Below are positions 1 to 6,216 of a stretch of DNA of 6,216 bases, piece by piece. Positions within the stretch are counted from its first letter, which is position 1; every line of letters begins with the position of its first letter. The stretch comes from an uncultured Solirubrobacterales bacterium (GTDB lineage Bacteria > Actinomycetota > Thermoleophilia > Solirubrobacterales > 70-9): positions 1-6,216 of the forward strand of contig CALEMO010000375.1 of assembly GCA_937910825.1 (NCBI GenBank). The letters are read 5' to 3'. Below the pieces are notes generated by a model that saw nothing but the letters and a program-made list of their open reading frames with translations, was not told the DNA's origin and did no database searches. The translations under genes and the position numbers were made by a program.

Positions 1-1205
<1,205 letters not shown>

Positions 1206-1371
1206 GGCGGGCAACCCCGAGCAGGCCAAAGGGCTATATTTCTCAAGTTCGCCCGGAGCCGGGGGCACGCCCCGCGCCAAGCAATAAGCTTTAGCAGTCA
1301 AGTCAGACGCAAAACCGATTTAGTACCAAAAAGAACTCAAGAAAAGATTCAAAGAAAGGTTCAGGAAAGCG
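1206..1371 (+). other. fusA–tuf intergenic region and tuf leader
   Basis: This 166-base gap has two parts. The first (about 1206-1284) is GC-rich and carries only a weak hairpin, CCCG at 1252-1255 with CGGG at 1260-1263, without a T-run, so I do not call a terminator. The second (about 1285-1371) is strikingly A-rich and poor in secondary structure compared with the flanking genes. It ends in the Shine-Dalgarno region of tuf. A TATATT at 1235-1240 resembles a -10 box, but no matching -35 is visible at the right distance. A tuf-specific promoter is possible but not shown. Confidence 0.6.

Positions 1372-1372
<1 letters not shown>
1337..1372 (+). repeat. Three imperfect 12-base tandem repeats before tuf
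   Basis: Three consecutive 12-base units begin TCA at 1337, 1349 and 1361: TCAAGAAAAGAT, TCAAAGAAAGGT and TCAGGAAAGCGA. Units 1 and 2 match at 9 of 12 positions; unit 3 matches them at 7 and 6. The last unit contains AGGA (1363-1366), five bases from the tuf ATG, which is the likely Shine-Dalgarno core. Unit 2 ends in AAAGG, a second weaker match 12 bases from the start. The array is purine-rich and should be unstructured in mRNA, which would favour ribosome loading on a highly expressed gene. That role is inference, and the repeat may be chance in a purine-rich leader. Confidence 0.5.
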
Positions 1373-2559
<1,187 letters not shown>

Positions 2560-2572
2560 CACCGGATTCATC

Positions 2573-2615
2573 GGAGCGGGTCCCGGAAAGAAGTTTTTCG
2601 ACCCGCCCCCTTTTT
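2573..2615 (+). terminator. Rho-independent terminator after tuf
   Basis: GCGGGTC at 2576-2582 pairs perfectly with GACCCGC at 2600-2606. Inside it, GAAAG (2586-2590) can pair with TTTTC (2595-2599) across a four-base AAGT loop, leaving a three-base bulge (2583-2585). Outer pairs GG (2573-2574) with CC (2608-2609) extend it past an A·C mismatch. A run of five T follows at 2611-2615 after a C-tract. It lies 13 bases after the tuf stop and has no T-run on the other strand, so it acts only on + strand transcription. The C-tract between stem and T-run may weaken it, allowing partial read-through. Confidence 0.85.
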
Positions 2616-2781
2616 CAACAGATACGACCTTTTGAAGTACCCCAAGTAGTCGAACCACGCGAGGCCCCCCGGAACAGAGGGAACCAGGTCAAAGCGCAGG
2701 CGGCGGGGGACCTTGACATCAGCGGGACGCTGGCGTAAGCCGGGTCACGCCCACAGAACGAGAAAGTTAGAAGAAGCCAGA
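2616..2781 (+). other. Upstream region and leader of the S10 operon
   Basis: This 166-base segment between the tuf terminator and the rpsJ start codes for nothing I can recognise. It includes a short direct repeat, AAGTA-CCCC-AAGTA (2635-2648), and two small inverted repeats: CAGCG/CGCTG at 2720-2724 and 2728-2732, and GGCGT/ACGCC at 2732-2736 and 2747-2751. These sit around the putative promoter and could be operator or leader structure, but they are short enough to be chance in GC-rich DNA. I see no resemblance to the E. coli S10 leader bound by L4. Confidence 0.4.
2713..2741 (+). promoter_or_regulatory. Possible promoter of the S10 operon
   Basis: TTGACA at 2713-2718 is a perfect -35 consensus for the housekeeping sigma factor. 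With a 17-base spacer the -10 position (2736-2741) reads TAAGCC, which keeps the TA start but lacks the conserved final T, so the match is weak. Transcription would begin near 2748, about 34 bases before the rpsJ GTG. Support comes from position: a terminator closes the preceding tuf unit, so the S10 genes need their own start unless read-through feeds them. Confidence 0.35.
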
Positions 2782-3102
2782 GTGGCCGCAATCGCCGCAC
2801 AGAAAATCAGGATCAGGCTCAAGGCCTATGATCACGATGCAATCGACCGCGCAGCCCGCGAGATCGTTGATACAGCAGAGCGCACTGGCGCCACTGTTTC
2901 CGGTCCAGTTCCGCTGCCCACCGAGCGCAATATTTACTGCGTAATCCGTTCGCCCTTCAAGGACAAGGATTCCCGCGAGCATTTCGAGATCCGTACTCAC
3001 AAGCGACTGATTGACATCAAGCAGCCGACTCCGAAGACGGTTGATTCGCTTCAGCGCCTGGATTCGCTCCCGGCCGGCGTCGACATCGAGATCAGGCTCT
3101 AG
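2782..3102 (+). CDS. rpsJ: 30S ribosomal protein S10 (NusE)
   Basis: S10 is a protein of the 30S subunit head and also, as NusE, a partner of NusB and NusG in transcription antitermination and transcription–translation coupling. I chose the GTG at 2782, giving 106 residues (E. coli has 103) and the usual N-terminus just before [16 protein letters not shown]. No ATG is available there. The in-frame TTG at 2713 would add 23 residues that S10 proteins lack and would coincide with the putative -35 box. Conserved blocks visible are [28 protein letters not shown] sequence (35-58), [17 protein letters not shown] (63-79) and the C-terminal [10 protein letters not shown]. The segment [10 protein letters not shown] has one residue more than the common RLDLPAGVD. 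The Shine-Dalgarno is weak (GAAGAAG near 2770-2776). It is the first gene of the S10 operon; rplC follows after four bases. Confidence 0.96.
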   Translation: MAAIAAQKIRIRLKAYDHDAIDRAAREIVDTAERTGATVSGPVPLPTERNIYCVIRSPFKDKDSREHFEIRTHKRLIDIKQPTPKTVDSLQRLDSLPAGVDIEIRL

Positions 3103-3106
3103 GACC

Positions 3107-3739
3107 ATGTCAGCGATCCTCGGTAAGAAGCTCGGCATGACCCAGATCTTCAGGGAAGACGGCGAGGTCGTGCCCGTGACTGTGATCGAAGCCGGCCCCT
3201 GCCCCGTGACCGCGATCCGTAAGCCTGAGCGCGACGGCTACTCGGCGATTCAGCTCGCCTTTGACGAAGTCAAGAAGGGCAAGCTGAGCAAGGCTGAAGA
3301 AGGCCACTTGGCAAAGGCCGACGCCGCGCCGATGCGCGTCGTGGTCGAGTTCCGCGATACCACGATCGACAACCAGGAAGAGGAAGTCACCCTCGGCCAG
3401 GAAGTCACAGTTTCCAATTTTGAAGCCGGCCAGAAGGTCAAAGTAGCCGGCATTTCCATCGGCAAGGGTTTCCAGGGCACAGTCAAGCGCCACAACTTCA
3501 GCCGCGGCCCGGTTTCCCACGGCTCGCACAACGTGCGTGCGCCCGGCTCGATCGGCGCCAGCGCCTACCCGGCCCGCGTTTTCAAAGGCATGCGCCTTCC
3601 CGGCCAGATGGGCAACAAGCGCGCGACGCAGAAGGGCCTGGAGATCGCCGACATCGACTCCGAGCGCAACCTGTTGCTGATCAAGGGTTCCGTACCCGGT
3701 TCACGCAACTCGATCGTGGAGATCCGGTCCGATGGCTGA
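3107..3739 (+). CDS. rplC: 50S ribosomal protein L3
   Basis: L3 is a primary 23S rRNA binder whose long loop reaches toward the peptidyl-transferase centre. The ATG at 3107, four bases after the rpsJ stop, gives 210 residues, the usual bacterial length (E. coli 209), and the standard start [15 protein letters not shown]. The frame is open further upstream inside rpsJ, but that part is not L3. Residues 119-175 show the family core: [29 protein letters not shown], the RVFKGMR block and GQMGNKR (166-172). Gln167 aligns with the glutamine that PrmB methylates in E. coli; whether it is modified here is unknown. Spacing suggests translational coupling to rpsJ, with AGGA overlapping the preceding stop codon. 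The last eight bases overlap rplD. Confidence 0.98.
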   Translation: MSAILGKKLGMTQIFREDGEVVPVTVIEAGPCPVTAIRKPERDGYSAIQLAFDEVKKGKLSKAEEGHLAKADAAPMRVVVEFRDTTIDNQEEEVTLGQEVTVSNFEAGQKVKVAGISIGKGFQGTVKRHNFSRGPVSHGSHNVRAPGSIGASAYPARVFKGMRLPGQMGNKRATQKGLEIADIDSERNLLLIKGSVPGSRNSIVEIRSDG

Positions 3740-4391
3740 GACAAAAGCCCGCAAGGTGCCCGTTCTCGGCAAGACGACCAAGGTCGACGTGCCGGCGGAC
3801 CTCTTCGCCGAGGCCTTCCACCAGTCGCTGGTCCATGAGGCCGCTCGGGCCGACGCCAACGCGCGTCGCCGGGGAACCGCTTCGACGCTCACCCGTGGTG
3901 AAGTCTCGATGACTACCGCCAAGGCCTGGCGCCAGAAAGGCACGGGCCGGGCCCGAGTCGGCGCCCTCAGCGTGCCGAACCGATACGGCGGCGGTGCCGC
4001 CTTCGGCCCCAAGCCGCGCCACTACACGGTCAAGGTGAACCGCAAGGCCCGCCGCAAGGCGATGCGATCGGCGCTGTCGGTCCACGCAGAGCGCGGCAGC
4101 GTAGCGGTTGTGAAGGCTTCCGATTTCGAAACTCCTTCGACCAAGGCTGCAGCCGAAGCACTCACCAAGTGGGGTGCCAAGCGCTCCACCCTGATTGTGA
4201 TCCTCGGCGAGGAGACCGGTCTGCTCAGGTCATTCCGCAACATTCCGCGGATCAACGTGATGGAAGTCGGAGCGATCGGCGTGGTCGATGTGATCGGCGC
4301 CGCTTCGATCGCGATTTCCGAAGGAGCGCTCGAAGTGCTCTCGCAGCGCGCCGGCAAGACGGCGGCAGCCACCGGAGAGGACAGCGAATAA
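3732..4391 (+). CDS. rplD: 50S ribosomal protein L4
   Basis: L4 binds 23S rRNA, and its extended loop lines the constriction of the peptide exit tunnel with L22; in E. coli it also represses its own operon. The ATG at 3732 overlaps the rplC stop by eight bases and has GGAG at 3718-3721. The protein has 219 residues, slightly longer than E. coli (201), with extra residues at the N-terminus and an Ala/Thr/Glu-rich tail. [12 protein letters not shown] (66-77), [11 protein letters not shown] (86-96) and RKAMRSALS (108-116) are typical. Two parts of the loop are not. The stretch before WRQKGTG reads SMTTAKA (59-65) where most bacteria have a Gly-rich GGGRKP or GSGKKP type motif. The following segment reads [11 protein letters not shown] rather than the common SIKSPIW-type sequence. 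Loop length is unchanged. The identity is firm; the loop divergence is noted as a finding. Confidence 0.97.
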   Translation: MAETKARKVPVLGKTTKVDVPADLFAEAFHQSLVHEAARADANARRRGTASTLTRGEVSMTTAKAWRQKGTGRARVGALSVPNRYGGGAAFGPKPRHYTVKVNRKARRKAMRSALSVHAERGSVAVVKASDFETPSTKAAAEALTKWGAKRSTLIVILGEETGLLRSFRNIPRINVMEVGAIGVVDVIGAASIAISEGALEVLSQRAGKTAAATGEDSE

Positions 4392-4687
4392 TGGACCCCC
4401 GCAGCATCATCATCCGTCCGGTCATCTCGGAGAAGACTTACGCGCTCATCGCCGCCGGCAAGTACACCTTCCGGGTGGACGACCGCGCACACAAGTTTGA
4501 GATCAAGGACGCGGTCGAGAAGGCTTTCGGTGTCGAAGTAGTGAAGGTCCGGACCTCCAAGGTCCGATCCAAGCCGAAGCGCCGCGGACTCAATTCGGGC
4601 CGCAGCCGTTCCTGGAAGAAAGCGATCGTCCAGCTGGCACCCGGCAATACGATCGACCTCTTCGAAGGCGCCGCGGTAGAGGGCTGA
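4391..4687 (+). CDS. rplW: 50S ribosomal protein L23
   Basis: L23 sits at the exit of the peptide tunnel and is the docking point for trigger factor and the signal recognition particle. The ATG at 4391 shares one base with the rplD stop (TAATG) and has a strong Shine-Dalgarno, GGAGAGGA at 4374-4381, nine bases upstream. The frame runs upstream inside rplD, but that is not L23. The 98 residues match the family (about 95-100). Visible features are [14 protein letters not shown] (6-19), [26 protein letters not shown] sequence (25-46), where the conserved K/EI.AVE.F pattern lies, [14 protein letters not shown], and [19 protein letters not shown] (75-93). The basic 57-78 region is the rRNA-binding loop. 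Confidence 0.97.
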   Translation: MDPRSIIIRPVISEKTYALIAAGKYTFRVDDRAHKFEIKDAVEKAFGVEVVKVRTSKVRSKPKRRGLNSGRSRSWKKAIVQLAPGNTIDLFEGAAVEG

Positions 4688-4698
4688 GAAAGAAACTT

Positions 4699-5544
4699 AT
4701 GGCAATACGCAAGACAAAACCGACAAGCCCGGGACGGCGTTTCGCGACCTATCAGGTGCGCGAGCAGATTACCGCTACCGAACCCGAGCGGACTCTCGTT
4801 GAAGGCATCAGCAAGTCCGGTGGCCGCAATAACAACGGCCGTATCACCAGCCGCCATCGCGGTGGCGGTGCCAAGCGCCGTTACCGGCTGATCGACTTCA
4901 AGCGCCAGAAGGACGGCATCCCGGCCAAGGTCGCGACCATCGAGTACGACCCCAACCGGTCGGCTTACATCGCGCTGCTCCACTACGCAGACGGCTCGAA
5001 GAGCTACATCCTCGCGCCGTCGCAGTCGAAGGTCGGCGACAAGGTTCAGTCCGGACCGGGATCCGACATTCGTCCGGGCAACTGCCTGGCACTGAAGGAC
5101 CTGCCGGTCGGCACGCTCGTCCACAACGTCGAGCTCAGGGCCGGCCAGGGCGGCAAGCTCGGCCGCTCCGCGGGCACTTCGATCCAGCTTGCCGCGAAAG
5201 AGGGCGACATGGTCACCCTGCGCCTGCCTTCGTCGGAAATGCGCATGGTGCGCAGCGAATGCCGGGCAACCATCGGCACGCTCTCCAATTCTGAACACCA
5301 GAACGTCAGCATCGGCAAAGCCGGCCGCAACCGTCACAAGGGCAAGCGCCCGCAGAGCCGCGGCATCGCGATGAACCCGGTCGACCATCCGCACGGCGGC
5401 GGCGAGGCCCACAAGACCCCCGGTGGCCACCCGGTCACCCCCTGGGGCAAGCCGACCCTTGGTTACCGGACCCGCAAGAAGAGCAATCCGTCAGACCGCT
5501 ACATAGTGCGCGGCCGACGTCGCGGCAAGAAGAAGGGTAGATAG
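4699..5544 (+). CDS. rplB: 50S ribosomal protein L2
   Basis: L2 is one of the most conserved ribosomal proteins. It is needed for subunit association and for the peptidyl-transferase centre. The 281 residues fit the family (about 273-280). The N-terminal OB-like RNA-binding part includes [18 protein letters not shown] (40-57) and [11 protein letters not shown]. The SH3-like part includes [16 protein letters not shown] (113-128). The C-terminal motif [13 protein letters not shown] spans 224-236; His230 matches E. coli His229, which is linked to peptidyl-transferase activity. It is followed by [18 protein letters not shown] and a very basic tail ending [11 protein letters not shown]. The ATG at 4699 comes 11 bases after the rplW stop with only a weak purine-rich GAGAAAG ahead of it. 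Nothing is truncated or odd. Confidence 0.99.
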   Translation: MAIRKTKPTSPGRRFATYQVREQITATEPERTLVEGISKSGGRNNNGRITSRHRGGGAKRRYRLIDFKRQKDGIPAKVATIEYDPNRSAYIALLHYADGSKSYILAPSQSKVGDKVQSGPGSDIRPGNCLALKDLPVGTLVHNVELRAGQGGKLGRSAGTSIQLAAKEGDMVTLRLPSSEMRMVRSECRATIGTLSNSEHQNVSIGKAGRNRHKGKRPQSRGIAMNPVDHPHGGGEAHKTPGGHPVTPWGKPTLGYRTRKKSNPSDRYIVRGRRRGKKKGR

Positions 5545-5547
5545 ACC

Positions 5548-5817
5548 ATGGGTAGATCAACCAAAAAGGGCCCGTTCGTAGAAGAGCGCCTGATGAGCCG
5601 GATCAACGGCATGAACGAGGCCGGCAACAAGCAGATGGTCAAGACCTGGTCGCGCCGCTCTACGGTTTTTCCGGAGATGGTCGGACATACGATCGCCGTT
5701 CACGACGGTCGCAAGCATGTACCGGTATTCATCTCCGAGTCGATGGTCGGGCACAAGCTCGGCGAATTTGCGCCGACCCGCACCTTCCGCTCACACACCG
5801 GAGGCAAGGACGCATGA
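5548..5817 (+). CDS. rpsS: 30S ribosomal protein S19
   Basis: S19 lies in the head of the 30S subunit, forms a complex with S13 and contacts the A-site tRNA and an intersubunit bridge. The 89 residues are close to the usual 92. The sequence begins [15 protein letters not shown], followed by [27 protein letters not shown] sequence (32-54), [24 protein letters not shown] (57-80) and the short tail RSHTGGKDA. All are family signatures. The start is three bases after the rplB stop, with AAGGG at 5533-5537 ten bases upstream, inside the L2 tail codons. The stop overlaps the start of rplV as ATGA. Confidence 0.98.
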   Translation: MGRSTKKGPFVEERLMSRINGMNEAGNKQMVKTWSRRSTVFPEMVGHTIAVHDGRKHVPVFISESMVGHKLGEFAPTRTFRSHTGGKDA

Positions 5818-6179
5818 CCAAGACGGCCGAAGAGCCCGTGCTGGTATTCGCCACCGCCAAGTACGTGCGGGTTTCCCCCCGCAAGGTACGGCTGGTCGCT
5901 GACCAGGTGCGCGGCAAGCACATCGATGACGCGCGCTCGCTGCTCCAGTTTTCACCTCGAAACGCTGCCGGTGACATCGCCAAGGTGCTCGAGTCAGCCG
6001 CGGCGAACGCCGAGGCGAACCACGACCTGATCGGCGACGAGATGATCGTGCACACGATCCGGGTAGACGAAGGGCCGACCCTGAAGCGCTTTCGGCCGCG
6101 CGCAATGGGACGCGCCACCCCGATCAACAAGAGAACTTGCCACATCACCGTGGCGCTGACACCGGAAGACGAGGACTAG
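5814..6179 (+). CDS. rplV: 50S ribosomal protein L22
   Basis: L22 binds all domains of 23S rRNA and extends a beta-hairpin into the exit tunnel opposite L4, at the region where macrolide-resistance changes map in other bacteria. The 121 residues are within the family range (about 110-130). Visible are [20 protein letters not shown] (15-34, the typical helix and RNA-binding start), [10 protein letters not shown] (61-70) and the hairpin region [22 protein letters not shown] (87-108), then HITVAL. The hairpin tip looks canonical, in contrast to the L4 loop. The ATG overlaps the rpsS stop by four bases (ATGA) and has the best Shine-Dalgarno of the cluster, GGAGG at 5800-5804, nine bases upstream. 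A short acidic tail (EDED) ends the protein. Confidence 0.98.
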   Translation: MTKTAEEPVLVFATAKYVRVSPRKVRLVADQVRGKHIDDARSLLQFSPRNAAGDIAKVLESAAANAEANHDLIGDEMIVHTIRVDEGPTLKRFRPRAMGRATPINKRTCHITVALTPEDED

Positions 6180-6187
6180 AAAGAGCT

Positions 6188-6216
6188 ATGGGACAGAAGA
6201 TCCATCCCGAAGGCTT
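6188..6216 (+). CDS. rpsC: 30S ribosomal protein S3, first nine codons only
   Basis: The ATG at 6188 begins MGQKIHPEG before the window ends. This is the highly conserved S3 N-terminus (MGQKIHP.G), and S3 follows L22 in nearly all bacterial S10 operons. S3 lies at the mRNA entry channel of the 30S subunit. The gap after rplV is eight bases, with a weak purine-rich GAAAGAG directly upstream. The rest of the gene is outside the window. Confidence 0.93.

Noticed and set aside
1235..1240. TATATT as a -10 box for a tuf promoter
   Set aside because: No -35-like hexamer at 16-18 bases upstream; the position reads CAACCC.
1252..1263. Hairpin CCCG-GAGC-CGGG after fusA as a terminator
   Set aside because: Only four base pairs and no T-run follows.
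2632..2660. TTGAAG as a -35 box for the S10 operon
   Set aside because: The matching -10 position reads CCACGC, which is not promoter-like.
2615..2800. Minus-strand open frame of 61 codons across the tuf–rpsJ gap
   Set aside because: It starts inside rpsJ, has low-complexity Arg/Leu/Pro content, and ends at the tuf terminator; nothing supports translation.
3011..3106. Upstream extension of rplC into rpsJ
   Set aside because: The added residues have no L3 homology; the ATG at 3107 gives the standard L3 N-terminus and length.
4438..5430. Long minus-strand open frame (330 codons) opposite rplW and rplB
   Set aside because: It is the mirror of two highly conserved ribosomal genes in GC-rich DNA; the translation has no recognisable domain and no ribosome binding site was evident.

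Overview
The window is a stretch of the conserved bacterial translation gene cluster (the str–S10 junction). Every gene lies on the + strand. In order they are: the 3' two-thirds of an EF-G gene (fusA), a complete EF-Tu gene (tuf), then rpsJ (S10), rplC (L3), rplD (L4), rplW (L23), rplB (L2), rpsS (S19), rplV (L22), and the first nine codons of rpsC (S3). No mobile element, CRISPR array, tRNA or rRNA gene is visible. I found no undescribed system; this is core housekeeping sequence with a few local oddities.

The DNA is GC-rich (about 60% by eye) with a strong preference for C or G at third codon positions. Gene order, GC content and protein style fit a bacterium in or near the Actinobacteriota, possibly a deep lineage such as Thermoleophilia. 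That placement is an inference from memory of the families, not from a search. EF-Tu carries some residues that I associate with other phyla, which adds uncertainty.

Layout: fusA ends at 1205 with no terminator behind it. A 166-base gap follows, ending in a purine-rich leader with a 12-base triplet repeat just before tuf (1372-2559). A clear Rho-independent terminator follows tuf (about 2573-2615), which separates the fusA–tuf unit from the S10 operon. A 166-base stretch with a consensus -35 box but a poor -10 box precedes rpsJ, which starts at a GTG (2782). From rpsJ to rpsC the genes are tightly packed: gaps are 3 to 11 bases, or genes overlap by 1, 4 or 8 bases, as expected for one long transcript with translational coupling.

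The products work together. EF-Tu delivers aminoacyl-tRNA and EF-G drives translocation. L2, L3, L4, L22 and L23 are large-subunit proteins around the peptidyl-transferase centre and exit tunnel. S3, S10 and S19 belong to the small-subunit head. The points most worth a second look are the replaced motif in the L4 tunnel loop, the SAT variant of the EF-Tu G5 motif, the tuf leader repeat and the tuf–rpsJ transcription boundary.
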